Part shown: one piece after another, positions 51,527 to 61,057 of the stretch | How the letters are laid out: the number at the start of each line of letters is the position of its first letter | Position numbering within the stretch: the stretch's first letter is position 1 | Origin: an uncultured Christensenella sp. | GTDB lineage: Bacteria > Bacillota > Clostridia > Christensenellales > UBA3700 | Assembly (NCBI GenBank): GCA_910583735.1 | Contig: CAJTXS010000001.1 | Span: 168,059-232,058 of the forward strand | Direction of reading: 5' to 3' | Length of the DNA stretch: 64,000 bases | The notes under the pieces: model-generated | What the model saw: the letters and a program-made list of their open reading frames with translations, nothing else | Databases searched by the model: none | What the model was told of the DNA's origin: nothing | Translations under genes and position numbers: made by a program

Positions 51527-54500
51527 TTGAATTTCAAAAAGATTGAAGTATTCGGTTTCAAGTCGTTTGCAGACCGTAAGAAAGTGGAATTTCAGGAAGG
51601 AATAACGGGTATCGTCGGACCTAACGGTTGCGGCAAGAGCAATGTCGCCGACGCGGTCAGGTGGGTGCTGGGCGAGCAGAGCGCTAAGGCGCTGCGCGGT
51701 AAGAGCATGCAAGACGTTATCTTCAACGGTACGGCAAGGCGTAAGCCCATGTCGTACAGCGAGGTTTCGCTATATTTCGACAATTCGCGCAAGCTGTTTG
51801 CCAATCTCGATTACGAAGAAGTTAAGATTACGCGTAAGCTCTTCCGCTCGGGCGAGAGCGAGTATTATATCAATGACATTCAGTGCAGACTGATGGATAT
51901 ACAGGATATGATACGCAATACGGGACTGGGCAAGGACGGTTACAGCATAATCGGACAGGGCAGGGTCACCGAGCTCATCGACGCCAAGCCCGAGAACAGG
52001 CGAAATATTTTCGAGGACGCGGCAGGCATATCCACGCATAAGAAGCGCAAGAAAGAGGCTCAGAGCAAGCTGGAGCGCGTCGAGAGCAATCTGCAAAGAT
52101 TGGAAGATATCATTGCCGAGCTCGACAGACAGCTCGAGCCGCTCGAGAGACAGAGCGCCGACGCGCGTAAGTTCCTGCAACTGCGCGACGAGCTCAAAGA
52201 TTTGGAAATCAACGAGTATATCTATCAATACGAGAACAGCGAGGAGCTCAAGCGCAAAGTGCGCGAGGTGCTGGACGGTATCGAAGAGCAACTCTCGTTG
52301 CAGCGCGCGCAGTATGCCGACGCGGACAAGCAGTATTCCCGCAAGATGGCAGAGCTGAGCAACACGGACGTATACATGTCACGCCTGCGCGACGAGCTTA
52401 CCGCTCTGGCGGTAGCCGCAGAGAGCATCAAGGGCGCGGGCAATACATTGTCGGAGAGGATGAGCCATCTCACTTCGAGCAGAGCGCAGGCGGAGAGCCG
52501 TCTCGTCGCTCTCGAGGAAGAGCTGGACAAGAAGAGCGAGGAGCTCTCTTACTATGTCTCCCAGCTCAACATGGCGACAGAGGAGAAGGGCGATAGGGAG
52601 ATAGAGTACTCCGTCGCCAGCAGCGAATATGAGGAGTTGCTCTCCCGTATCACCAGCGGCGAGCAGGAGATGGAGAGCCGCAACGACGAGCTGCTCAAGG
52701 CTATGGAGAACATAGCCGATATCAAGGAGAATTACGGTAAACTCACCGCCGAGCGCGATACCATGCTCGAGCGCGTTGCCGAGCTCGACGAGGAGATAGA
52801 GCGCCTTAAGGAAGATATCGTGGACGGCGAGGCGTCCAAGTCGGAGTTGGAGACCAACGTCGACAGACTGCGCATTCAGTGCAACAGACTGCTTGCGTCC
52901 CGCAACGAGGTCATGCAGGCGATGAACGAGGCGAGCGGCAACGCGGAGAAGTACCGCGAAGCGGTAGGTCAGTTGCAGACACGCATAAGCGCGGTGGAGT
53001 CGAGGCTTAAGATGCTTGTCGAGTACAGCAAGGACTACGACAGCTTCAAGAGCGCGGTCAAGTACCTGATGCAGGCGTCCCGCACCAATACGGCGCTGTC
53101 CGATCGCATAGAGGGCGTCGTGGCGGAGCTGGTCAAGGTCCCCAAGGACTACGAGACAGCCATCGTCACAGCTCTCGGCGGCTCGTTGCAGAACGTGGTT
53201 ACGCGTAACGAGGACGACACCAAGTACATAATCAATTACATGAAAGCCAATAGGATAGGATCTATCACGTTCCTGCCTATGACCAGCTATAAGAGCAGGG
53301 ATTTGGATCCCCGTTACCGCTCCGTGCTCAATGAGCGCGGTTGCGTAGGCATTGCTTCCGAGCTCATCGATTACGATTCCAAGTACGACAGCATAGTCAG
53401 CGGTCTGCTGGGCAGCACGGTGGTGTTCGACAATATCGACAATGCCGTAACAGTCTCTCGCAAGTACGGCTACAACGTAAGGATAGTTACTCTCGACGGC
53501 GACTTGATCAATACCACGGGTTCTATAAGCGGCGGTTCCAAGAATACTTCGCCTATGGCCAACGTATTCTCGCAAGAGCGCACAGTAGAGGAATACCGCG
53601 AGGCTATCGAGCGCATGAAGGGCGAGTACGACATCGCCGTGCGCAATTACCGCAAGGCTCAAGAGGAGTTCGAGGAGTATCAGGAGCAGCTAAGGGCGTT
53701 TGACGAGGATTTGCGCGAGGCGCAGATTTCCTTTGCCGCCGAAGAGCAGAGACTTGACAAGGCGGTCGGCAAGTGCGAGGAGCTCAACGCTGCGTTGATA
53801 TTGCGCACCGCAGCGCGCGACAGCGTAAGGCGCAGGATAGACATTATCAACAGCGGACTAAGCAGCGTCGATACGGGCGTGAGCGTGCCGGTACAGGACG
53901 ACGAGAGCGAGCGCGAGCGCCGCGCGGGCTACACCGCCATGAAAGAGCGCAGCCGCGAGTTGGGCGCTATGCTGAGCGATTTGAGGGTCCAGATTACCAC
54001 CTTGGATAACAATATCGCGGTATACGGCGAGAATATCTCGAGACTTAACAACGAGTGCCAGTCCATTACCTCCGAGAGCGCGGCTATCAAGACGGCTATA
54101 GCGGCTACCGAGGGCAAGATTAAGCAGACGGAAAGCGATATAGATAACGCGGTCGTCAGCGATAAGGATAGAGCGCGTCAGACGGAGATTAAGCAGGAGA
54201 TTTCCGACCTCGACGAACGCAAGAAGGTGCTTTCCGTCGAGATGGCGGATATCAATGCATTTAAGGAAAAGCTCACGCAGTGCATGATAGACGGCAATTC
54301 GGAGAAGGTGCGTAACGAGGCGCGTCTGCAAAAGATAGACGAAGACGCCGAAGAGATGAGGGTTCACATCCTCGAGGAGTACGAGCTCGATTACGAGGGC
54401 GCGTTGCGTTTCCGTGTGGAGGCGTATGACCACGAGAAGGGCGAGCCCGAGATAGTGAGAATCAAGAGGGCGATGAACAAGCTCGGTCCCGTCAATATAG

Positions 54501-55108
54501 AGGCTATCGAGATGTTCAAGCAGACGCAGGAGCGTCACGGCGAGCTGTCGGTGCAGCGCGACGACATGCGCAAAGCGCAGCAGGATATCGTCGATATTAT
54601 CAACGACCTGAGCAAGGAGATGACGGAGCGATTCGCTACCGAGTTCAACAAAATCAACGCCAACTTCAAGGCGATATTCAAGGAGTTATTCGGCGGCGGC
54701 AACGGTAAGTTGGAGCTCGATACATCGCTTTCCGACGATCCGCTTGAGGCGGGCGTCGAGATATTCGCGGAGCCTCCCGGCAAGAAGTTGCAGCGCATGT
54801 CGCTGCTCAGCGGCGGAGAGAAAGCGCTTACGGCTATAGCGATACTCTTTGCTATACTTAAACTTCGTCCCATGCCTTTCTGCATACTCGACGAGATAGA
54901 GGCTGCGCTCGACGATTCCAACGTAGATCTGTTTGCCAAGTATCTTAAGCGTTTTTCTGACGATACTCAATTTATAGTGATCACGCACCGTAAGCCCACC
55001 ATGGAGCAGGCGGACATGCTTTACGGTGTAACCATGCAAGAGCAAGGCGTATCGGACATCGTATCCGTATCGCTTAAGGAGGCCGTAAGGCACAGCGAGA
55101 CCAAGTAG
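51527..55108 (+). CDS. smc: Chromosome segregation protein SMC
   Basis: The 1193-residue ATPase that, with ScpA and ScpB, compacts and separates chromosomes. N-terminal Walker A GPNGCGKSNVADA (about 32-44), QGRVTELIDAKPENRR, long coiled coils at about 165-500 and 660-1020, the hinge at about 515-640 with the glycine turns of TGSISGG, and the C-terminal signature LLSGGEKALTAIA and Walker B FCILDEIEAALDD (about 1125-1137). The start is TTG 51527 after GGGAG. Directly followed by ftsY. Confidence 0.97.
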   Translation: MNFKKIEVFGFKSFADRKKVEFQEGITGIVGPNGCGKSNVADAVRWVLGEQSAKALRGKSMQDVIFNGTARRKPMSYSEVSLYFDNSRKLFANLDYEEVKITRKLFRSGESEYYINDIQCRLMDIQDMIRNTGLGKDGYSIIGQGRVTELIDAKPENRRNIFEDAAGISTHKKRKKEAQSKLERVESNLQRLEDIIAELDRQLEPLERQSADARKFLQLRDELKDLEINEYIYQYENSEELKRKVREVLDGIEEQLSLQRAQYADADKQYSRKMAELSNTDVYMSRLRDELTALAVAAESIKGAGNTLSERMSHLTSSRAQAESRLVALEEELDKKSEELSYYVSQLNMATEEKGDREIEYSVASSEYEELLSRITSGEQEMESRNDELLKAMENIADIKENYGKLTAERDTMLERVAELDEEIERLKEDIVDGEASKSELETNVDRLRIQCNRLLASRNEVMQAMNEASGNAEKYREAVGQLQTRISAVESRLKMLVEYSKDYDSFKSAVKYLMQASRTNTALSDRIEGVVAELVKVPKDYETAIVTALGGSLQNVVTRNEDDTKYIINYMKANRIGSITFLPMTSYKSRDLDPRYRSVLNERGCVGIASELIDYDSKYDSIVSGLLGSTVVFDNIDNAVTVSRKYGYNVRIVTLDGDLINTTGSISGGSKNTSPMANVFSQERTVEEYREAIERMKGEYDIAVRNYRKAQEEFEEYQEQLRAFDEDLREAQISFAAEEQRLDKAVGKCEELNAALILRTAARDSVRRRIDIINSGLSSVDTGVSVPVQDDESERERRAGYTAMKERSRELGAMLSDLRVQITTLDNNIAVYGENISRLNNECQSITSESAAIKTAIAATEGKIKQTESDIDNAVVSDKDRARQTEIKQEISDLDERKKVLSVEMADINAFKEKLTQCMIDGNSEKVRNEARLQKIDEDAEEMRVHILEEYELDYEGALRFRVEAYDHEKGEPEIVRIKRAMNKLGPVNIEAIEMFKQTQERHGELSVQRDDMRKAQQDIVDIINDLSKEMTERFATEFNKINANFKAIFKELFGGGNGKLELDTSLSDDPLEAGVEIFAEPPGKKLQRMSLLSGGEKALTAIAILFAILKLRPMPFCILDEIEAALDDSNVDLFAKYLKRFSDDTQFIVITHRKPTMEQADMLYGVTMQEQGVSDIVSVSLKEAVRHSETK

Positions 55109-55123
55109 CAGAGGGTAGATTAT

Positions 55124-56020
55124 ATGGGCATATTCGGCAAGATAGCGCAGGGACTTAAGAAGACGAGAGAGGCTTTCGCCAAGAAGTTTTATTCGCTCTT
55201 TACGGGCAGGAAGCTGGATGATGACTTTTACGACGAGCTGGAGAGCGTGCTCATATCCTCCGACTTGGGGGTGGAGGCTACGGACAATATACTGTCCGAA
55301 TTCAAGGACGAGTGTTTCCGCCGCCGCATCTCTAACGCCGAGGATGCTAAAGACTTGCTTCGCGGCATCATGGCGGACAGCATAGACTACGACATAGCGC
55401 CCTATTCTTATCCGCTCGTTATTCTTGTCGCAGGCGTCAACGGCGTGGGCAAGACCACCGCTCTCGGTAAACTCGCCCGTTTCTTCAAGAATAAGGGTAA
55501 GAGCGTCGTGCTTGCCGCAGCCGATACTTTCAGAGCAGCCGCAGGCGAGCAGCTCGAGGTGTGGGCTAAGAGGTCGGATGTAAGGATTATCAAGCACGAA
55601 GAGGGCTCGGATCCCGCAGCGGTAGTGTTCGACGCCATCTCTTCCGCCAAGGCAAAGGGCACGGATGTAGTGCTTATCGATACTGCGGGCAGATTGCAGA
55701 ATAAAAAGAATCTTATGAACGAGCTGTCCAAGATTAACCGCGTAGTGGAGCGCGAGTATCCCGGATGCGACTATCGCACGTATATCGTAATCGACGCCAC
55801 TACGGGGCAAAACGCTCTGTCGCAGGTAGAGACTTTCGACGAGATAATCGATATGGACGGCATTATTCTCAACAAGCTGGACGGTACCGCCAAGGGCGGC
55901 GTAGTATTCGCGATATCCGCGGAGAGGGAGTTGCCTGTGGTATTTGTGGGAGTAGGAGAGCAGGTGGACGATTTGCTCGAGTTCAACGCGCGCGACTTTA
56001 TAGACGCCTTATTTGAGTGA
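55124..56020 (+). CDS. ftsY: Signal recognition particle receptor FtsY
   Basis: The SRP receptor GTPase that hands ribosome-nascent-chain complexes to the translocon. The 298-residue product is the short form without the acidic A domain. The N-terminal amphipathic helix region (MGIFGKIAQGLKKTREAFAK) can bind membrane lipids, and the NG domain has G1 GVNGVGKT (104-111), DTFRAAA, DTAGR and NKLDGTAKGG. It follows smc by 15 nt. Its partner Ffh is encoded 560 nt downstream. Confidence 0.96.
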   Translation: MGIFGKIAQGLKKTREAFAKKFYSLFTGRKLDDDFYDELESVLISSDLGVEATDNILSEFKDECFRRRISNAEDAKDLLRGIMADSIDYDIAPYSYPLVILVAGVNGVGKTTALGKLARFFKNKGKSVVLAAADTFRAAAGEQLEVWAKRSDVRIIKHEEGSDPAAVVFDAISSAKAKGTDVVLIDTAGRLQNKKNLMNELSKINRVVEREYPGCDYRTYIVIDATTGQNALSQVETFDEIIDMDGIILNKLDGTAKGGVVFAISAERELPVVFVGVGEQVDDLLEFNARDFIDALFE

Positions 56021-56118
56021 CAGTCTCTCTACTTGCTCGAGCGCCGCATAAGTTGGACGTCGCCGCGAGACATTTGTAGTTGCAGCGGCACCGCATAAAT
56101 AATCTTAATTAATCGACT

Positions 56119-56146
56119 ATACCCGCATCGTTGCAGCGGGTATTTT
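56119..56146 (+). terminator. Terminator after smc-ftsY
   Basis: Eight-base-pair stem ATACCCGC/GCGGGTAT, 9-nt loop, followed by TTTTCTC. Confidence 0.7.
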
Positions 56147-56181
56147 CTCATATTATATGGTAATATATAATAAGAATTTTG

Positions 56182-56210
56182 TTGACAGCGCGGCGCGCCG
56201 CGGTTATAAT
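56182..56210 (+). promoter_or_regulatory. ylxM-ffh operon promoter with a GC palindrome in the spacer
   Basis: Consensus TTGACA (56182-56187), 17 bp spacer, consensus TATAAT (56205-56210). The spacer contains the perfect 14-bp palindrome CGCGGCG/CGCCGCG (56189-56202). Confidence 0.85.
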
Positions 56211-56251
56211 ATAAAGGAAAATTACTTTAACAAGTATTTTTACTTTAGTCT

Positions 56252-56572
56252 ATGGATAAGCACGGTAAACTTTATATCAGCGAATACAACGATTGCTACG
56301 GCGCGCTTTTGACGCCGTATCAGCGTGAACTTATTACGGGATATTACGACCATGACTTATCGCTGGGCGAGCTGGCTCAAGAGCACGGCATTACACCGCA
56401 AGGCGTACGCGATGCGCTCAAGAGAGCGGAGAAGTCTCTCGAGGATTTCGAGAGTAAGCTCGGCATAGTAGACAGGGATAGGCGTATCAGAAAGGCGCTG
56501 TCGGAGATGTCAAGTCTCGGCGGCGAAGCCGAGAGGGCGGCGAAAGTCGCGCTCGATATAATGGATAATTAA
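56252..56572 (+). CDS. ylxM: YlxM family helix-turn-helix protein, SRP-associated
   Basis: A 106-residue all-helical protein of the YlxM/p13 family, with a sigma-70 region-4-like helix-turn-helix: LTPYQRELITGYYDHDLSLG and LAQEHGITPQGVRDALKRAE (about residues 20-60). YlxM is conserved next to ffh in Gram-positive bacteria and modulates SRP GTPase activity in streptococci. The ATG has no clear Shine-Dalgarno sequence, while AAGGAAA lies too far upstream (about 30 nt). ffh follows 15 nt after the stop. Confidence 0.9.
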   Translation: MDKHGKLYISEYNDCYGALLTPYQRELITGYYDHDLSLGELAQEHGITPQGVRDALKRAEKSLEDFESKLGIVDRDRRIRKALSEMSSLGGEAERAAKVALDIMDN

Positions 56573-56587
56573 CCTACAGGAGAGATT

Positions 56588-57913
56588 ATGGGAGCATTCA
56601 GCGGACTCAGCGACAGACTGTCACACATCTTTTCCAAGCTCAAAGATAAGGGTAAACTTACCGAGCTTGAGGTTAAGGGCGCGATGCGCGAGGTAAGGAT
56701 AGCGCTGCTCGAGGCAGACGTCAACCTTGCGGTCGTCAAGCAGTTTGTCAATAATGTCAGCGAGAAGGCTGTAGGCGAGCAGGTGCTCAAGAGCCTATCT
56801 CCCGCTCAGCAGGTTATATCCATAGTCAACGACGAGTTGACCGCTATCATGGGCGGCACGTCCTCCAAGATAGCCGTTGCAGACAAGCCTCCTACGATTA
56901 TACTGATGTGCGGCTTGCAAGGCGGCGGTAAGACCACTATGTGCGGTAAGCTGGCGGTCATGCTGCGCAAGCAGGGTAAGAAACCCATGCTCGTAGCGTG
57001 CGACGTGTACAGACCCGCTGCAATTAAGCAGTTGCAGGTGGTAGGTAAGAGCGCGGACGTCCCTGTATTCGAGATGGGTCAGATAGACCCGCAGAAGATA
57101 ATGAAGGGCGCTCTTAAAGAGGCTGAGACCAAGATGTGCGATACGCTCATCGTCGACACCGCGGGCAGACTTCATATCGACAATCAGCTCATGGACGAGA
57201 TTGCGGGGCTTAAGCGCAATTTCCGCCCCGACGAGATACTGCTGGTAGTAGACTCCATGACGGGACAGGACGCCGTCAATGTAGCTAAGGCGTTTAACGA
57301 CGTCATGGACGTGACGGGCGTAGTCCTTACCAAGTTGGACGGCGACACACGCGGCGGCGCGGCGCTCTCCATCAGAGCCGTGACGGGCAAGCCTATTAAG
57401 TTCTGCGGCACGGGCGAGAAGCTCTCCGATATAGAGGTATTCCACCCCGACCGTATGGCGTCCCGCATATTGGGCATGGGCGACGTGCTTACTCTCATAG
57501 AGAAGGCGCAGAACGCATTCTCCGAAGAGGAAGCTAAAGAGATGCAGCGCAAGATGCGCGAGAAGTCCTTTACGCTCGACGACTATCTCGGTCAGTTCGA
57601 GAAGATGAAGAGCATGGGCGATATGTCGCAGGTAATCGGCATGATTCCGGGACTGTCGGGCAAGCTCAAAGGACAGGACATGAGCGTCGACGAGAGCAAG
57701 TTGCAGCAGAACAAGGCAATTATTCTGTCGATGACCAAGGCAGAGCGCGCCAATCCCGACATAATCAAGGGCTCGCGCAAGAAGAGGATTGCCGCAGGCA
57801 GCGGCACATCCATACAGGATGTCAACATACTGCTCAAGCAGTTCACGCAGGCGCGCGACATGATGAGCCGTATGTCTAACATGGGCAGACGGGGCTTTAA
57901 GATGCCCTTCTGA
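56588..57913 (+). CDS. ffh: Signal recognition particle protein Ffh
   Basis: The SRP54 GTPase that, with 4.5S/6S-type SRP RNA, binds signal sequences. The 441-residue product has the N domain, G1 GLQGGGKT (109-116), DVYRPAA, DTAGRLHID, TKLDGDTRGGAALS, and a methionine-rich M domain (about 300-441) ending MMSRMSNMGRRGFKMPF. AGGAGAG precedes the ATG. I did not find the SRP RNA gene in the window. Confidence 0.97.
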   Translation: MGAFSGLSDRLSHIFSKLKDKGKLTELEVKGAMREVRIALLEADVNLAVVKQFVNNVSEKAVGEQVLKSLSPAQQVISIVNDELTAIMGGTSSKIAVADKPPTIILMCGLQGGGKTTMCGKLAVMLRKQGKKPMLVACDVYRPAAIKQLQVVGKSADVPVFEMGQIDPQKIMKGALKEAETKMCDTLIVDTAGRLHIDNQLMDEIAGLKRNFRPDEILLVVDSMTGQDAVNVAKAFNDVMDVTGVVLTKLDGDTRGGAALSIRAVTGKPIKFCGTGEKLSDIEVFHPDRMASRILGMGDVLTLIEKAQNAFSEEEAKEMQRKMREKSFTLDDYLGQFEKMKSMGDMSQVIGMIPGLSGKLKGQDMSVDESKLQQNKAIILSMTKAERANPDIIKGSRKKRIAAGSGTSIQDVNILLKQFTQARDMMSRMSNMGRRGFKMPF

Positions 57914-57960
57914 TATCAAGGCACATAATTTTAATCTTTATATAAAGGAGAAGTAACACA

Positions 57961-58203
57961 ATGGTAAAGCTCAGACTTACGAGAATGGGAAGCAAAAAGG
58001 CGCCTTTTTACCGCATAGTCGCTATCGACAGCAGAAAGGCGAGAGACGCGCAGTATCTTGACAAGATAGGATATTACGATCCTACCAAAGAGCCCGCAAT
58101 CGTCAACATCGACAGCGAGAAGGCTCTTGCATGGCTTGCTAAGGGCGCTCAGCCTACCGACACTGTGAGAAGCATACTCAAGCAGCAGGAAATCATTAAG
58201 TAA
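57961..58203 (+). CDS. rpsP: 30S ribosomal protein S16
   Basis: An 80-residue ribosomal protein with the family start MVKLRLTRMGSKKAPFYRIV and DSRKARDAQYLDKIGYYDP. A good AAGGAGAAG lies before the ATG. It stands in the conserved order ffh-rpsP-khpA-rimM-trmD. Confidence 0.97.
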   Translation: MVKLRLTRMGSKKAPFYRIVAIDSRKARDAQYLDKIGYYDPTKEPAIVNIDSEKALAWLAKGAQPTDTVRSILKQQEIIK

Positions 58204-58208
58204 TTTAC

Positions 58209-58439
58209 ATGGAAGAACTGGTTAAATTTATAGTGTCCAACCTGCTTGACGAGGGCAGCGATTTTGAAGTCGTATCCAAGGTAGAGGGCGATATCACGGT
58301 AATCAACGTGATAGTCGGCGGCGACGATATCGGTAAAGTAATAGGTAAGCAGGGCAGGATCGCCAAGGCGATTCGCATGCTTGTCAAGGCTTCGTCCAAG
58401 GACAGCGGCAAGTACGCAGTGGACATTATCGAGAAATGA
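58209..58439 (+). CDS. khpA: KH-domain RNA-binding protein KhpA
   Basis: A 76-residue KH-domain protein (YlqC/KhpA). The RNA-binding GxxG loop is GKQG at residues 46-49 in VIGKQGRIAKAIR. KhpA pairs with KhpB/Jag in Gram-positive bacteria to bind many RNAs and affects cell size. It begins 5 nt after rpsP; its stop overlaps rimM by 4 nt. Confidence 0.95.
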   Translation: MEELVKFIVSNLLDEGSDFEVVSKVEGDITVINVIVGGDDIGKVIGKQGRIAKAIRMLVKASSKDSGKYAVDIIEK

Positions 58440-58942
58440 ATTATATCACCGTAGGCGTTGTCGCGCGGCCGCAAGGCATTAAGGGAGAGGTCAAGATAGC
58501 CCCTCTTACGGACGATAACGCCCGCTTTCACTCTTTGAGCCGCGTGCATATCGACGGCAAGGATTACGACGTCACGGGTTGCAAGGTCAATCCTGCGGGC
58601 GTATTTTTGTCATTTGCGGGTATTACCGATCGCAATGCGGCGGAGCTTTTGCGCGGCAAGCGCGTATTGATAGACCGCTCCGACGCCGTACGTTTGGATG
58701 ACGACAGACACTTTATCGTAGATATTATCGGCAGTGAGCTTACGGACGGCGGCAAGGTATTCGGACATGTCACGGATATTTTGCAATACGGCGCCGCTGA
58801 TATTTACGTCGCTGTCGATAAGGACGGACGGAAATTGATGTTCCCGGCTCTCAAGGATGTGATTTTATCTATCGATACGCAGCGCAAGGCTATCGAAATC
58901 AGTCTTGCTCGTTTGAGCGAGGTCGCGGTATATGAGGATTGA
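58436..58942 (+). CDS. rimM: Ribosome maturation factor RimM
   Basis: Helps assemble the 30S head, binding S19. The 168-residue product has the N-terminal RimM barrel (ITVGVVARPQGIKGEVKI, with GIKGE) and the C-terminal PRC barrel (about 92-168, HFIVDIIGSEL to LMFPALKDVI). It overlaps khpA at its start (ATGA) and trmD by 11 nt at its end. Confidence 0.95.
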   Translation: MNYITVGVVARPQGIKGEVKIAPLTDDNARFHSLSRVHIDGKDYDVTGCKVNPAGVFLSFAGITDRNAAELLRGKRVLIDRSDAVRLDDDRHFIVDIIGSELTDGGKVFGHVTDILQYGAADIYVAVDKDGRKLMFPALKDVILSIDTQRKAIEISLARLSEVAVYED

Positions 58943-59606
58943 TATTGCTACGCTTTTTCCCGAGGCGTTTGCGCCTCTGGGGGTAGGGGTGATAGGCAGG
59001 GCTGTAGAGAGCGGTTTGCTCGAGGTCAACATAGTCAATATCCGCGACTATACATTAGATAAGCACGGTAAGTGCGACGATACGCCTTTCGGCGGCGGAG
59101 CGGGCATGGTAATGACGCCGCAGCCCATACACGACGCCATAAGCGCGCTCGACCCCGATCACGAGGCGCTCAGAATATATATGTCGCCCAAGGGGCGTAC
59201 TTTGTGCCAAAGCATGGTTAAGGAGCTTGCTGCGCGCGACAGGCTGCTTTTTTTATGCGGAAGTTACGAGGGGATAGACGAGAGAGTGCTCGAGCTGGAT
59301 ATCGATTGCGAGATTTCCATAGGCGACTATGTGCTTACGGGCGGAGAGTTGCCCGCAATGGTTACAGTCAACGCGGTGGCAAGGTATGTGAAAGGCGTCT
59401 TGGGCAGCGAGCAATCAACGAACGAGGAGAGCTTTTCCGACGGCTTGCTCGAGTATCCGCAGTACACCCGTCCGCGCGAGTTTATGGGCAAGGAAGTGCC
59501 CGCGGTGCTGCTGTCGGGCGATCATGCCAAGATAGCCGCTTGGCGCAGAGCTAAGCAGATAGAGATAACTTCTCAGCGTCGTCCCGATTTGGCGGAGGGG
59601 AGATAA
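58932..59606 (+). CDS. trmD: tRNA (guanine-N1)-methyltransferase TrmD
   Basis: Methylates G37 of tRNAs with SAM, preventing +1 frameshifts. The 224-residue product has the SPOUT trefoil-knot motifs: DDTPFGGGAGMVM (about 49-61), MSPKGRTLCQ, LCGSYEGIDERV and EISIGDYVLTGGELPAM. It is a little shorter than typical TrmD (about 240). It overlaps rimM by 11 nt and its stop shares one base with the rbgA start. Confidence 0.96.
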   Translation: MRIDIATLFPEAFAPLGVGVIGRAVESGLLEVNIVNIRDYTLDKHGKCDDTPFGGGAGMVMTPQPIHDAISALDPDHEALRIYMSPKGRTLCQSMVKELAARDRLLFLCGSYEGIDERVLELDIDCEISIGDYVLTGGELPAMVTVNAVARYVKGVLGSEQSTNEESFSDGLLEYPQYTRPREFMGKEVPAVLLSGDHAKIAAWRRAKQIEITSQRRPDLAEGR

Positions 59607-60445
59607 TGTACATACAGTGGTTCCCGGGACATATGACCAAGGCTATGCGTATGCTCGAGCAGAGCGTTGGCATATCCGATTGCATAATATATGTGCTTGA
59701 CGCGCGCGCGGTAGCGTCTTCTTTCAATCCCAAGTTCGACGCGCTGATAGGCTCACGTCCCGTGCTGTACGTACTCAATAAATGCGACATGGTAGAGCCT
59801 GCGCAACTCAAGGCGTGGGAGCGCAGACTTGCAAGCGAGGGCAAGAGCGCTGTGTCTATGGACAGTACGTCGGGCAAGTTCCGCTCCGTTTGTATATCAC
59901 GCCTGCTCGATATCAATTCCCGCGTATTGGATAAGTATAAGAGTAAAGGCGTCAATAAGTGTATCAGAGCGATGGTGGTCGGCGTGCCCAATACGGGCAA
60001 GTCCACGCTTATCAACTGTCTCAGCGGCAGTAAGCGCGCGGCTACAGGCAACAAGGCGGGCGTCACGAGAGGTAAGCAGTGGATATCGCTGTCCGCAGGT
60101 ATAGATTTGCTCGATACACCGGGCACGCTGCCGCCTGCTTTCGAGGACAATGTCAAGGCGGTTCATCTTGCCATGATAGGCAGCGTTAAGGAAGAGGTGC
60201 TCGACATATCCGAGCTGGCGCTGGAGACTATCGCCTTCTTTAGGCAGAATGCCGATATTCGCTTTATCGACAGATATAAGATAGACGGATTTTGCGATAG
60301 CGATTTGGCGACGCTCGAGGCTATTGCAGTTAAGCGCGGATTTATTTTAGGCAAGGACAATATCGATTACGAGCGAGCTTCTCGCGCCATTATCGACGAT
60401 TTGCGTAAGCTTCGCATAGGCAAGGTAATGCTCGACAAGGCATAG
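59606..60445 (+). CDS. rbgA: Ribosome biogenesis GTPase RbgA (YlqF)
   Basis: A circularly permuted GTPase needed for late 50S assembly. The 279-residue product shows the permuted order: G4 NKCD (58-61) first, then G1 GVPNTGKS (126-133), G2 in KAGVTRGKQW, and G3 DTPGTLPP. The N-terminal WFPGHMTKA and the C-terminal helical RNA-binding part (YERASRAIIDDLRKLRIG) are typical. Confidence 0.96.
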   Translation: MYIQWFPGHMTKAMRMLEQSVGISDCIIYVLDARAVASSFNPKFDALIGSRPVLYVLNKCDMVEPAQLKAWERRLASEGKSAVSMDSTSGKFRSVCISRLLDINSRVLDKYKSKGVNKCIRAMVVGVPNTGKSTLINCLSGSKRAATGNKAGVTRGKQWISLSAGIDLLDTPGTLPPAFEDNVKAVHLAMIGSVKEEVLDISELALETIAFFRQNADIRFIDRYKIDGFCDSDLATLEAIAVKRGFILGKDNIDYERASRAIIDDLRKLRIGKVMLDKA

Positions 60446-60448
60446 TAT

Positions 60449-61057
60449 ATGGACGGGATAGACAGACTTAAGTACGAAAAGGAATTGATGGCTAAAGGCT
60501 ATCGCTATATAGCGGGCGTAGACGAGGTGGGCAGAGGACCGCTCGCAGGTCCGGTCACGGTGTGCGCCGTGATTATGCCGCTCGGAGAGGGCGATATCAT
60601 AGACGGCGTCAACGACAGCAAGAAGCTGTCCGCGCATCGCCGCGAGCAGCTTGCTCCGATTATTAAGTCTAAGGCTATCGCATGCGAGACGGTCAGCCTG
60701 CCTCACGATTACATAGACCAAGTTAATATACTCAATGCCACCAAGGAAGCTATGCGCAGAGCTCTCGCCGCATTGACTGTCAAGCCGGACATCGCAATCA
60801 TCGACGCGGTCAAGCTCGATGCCGACTGCGACGTATTCCCATTGATCAAGGGCGACTTGCTGAGCTACAGCGTCGGTTGCGCTTCTATCGTTGCCAAAGT
60901 TGAGCGCGACGCCATGATGGACGCATATGCGCTTAAGTATCCTCAATACGGCTTCGATAAGAACAAGGGATACGGGACTAAAGTCCATTTGGAAGCGCTC
61001 AGACAGTACGGCGCTACGCCCATACACAGGCGTTCGTTTATCACCCGAATTATATGA
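60449..61057 (+). CDS. rnhB: Ribonuclease HII
   Basis: Removes ribonucleotides and RNA from RNA-DNA hybrids. The 202-residue product has the catalytic acidic residues in GVDEVGRGPLAGPV (about 23-36), then NDSKKLS, and ASIVAKVERDAMM with the later Asp. It begins 3 nt after rbgA and overlaps yraN by 4 nt. Confidence 0.96.
   Translation: MDGIDRLKYEKELMAKGYRYIAGVDEVGRGPLAGPVTVCAVIMPLGEGDIIDGVNDSKKLSAHRREQLAPIIKSKAIACETVSLPHDYIDQVNILNATKEAMRRALAALTVKPDIAIIDAVKLDADCDVFPLIKGDLLSYSVGCASIVAKVERDAMMDAYALKYPQYGFDKNKGYGTKVHLEALRQYGATPIHRRSFITRII

Noticed and set aside
52379..53662. 427-codon antisense frame inside smc
   Set aside because: smc is fully conserved across this stretch, and the antisense translation is Leu/Ala/His-rich shadow sequence.
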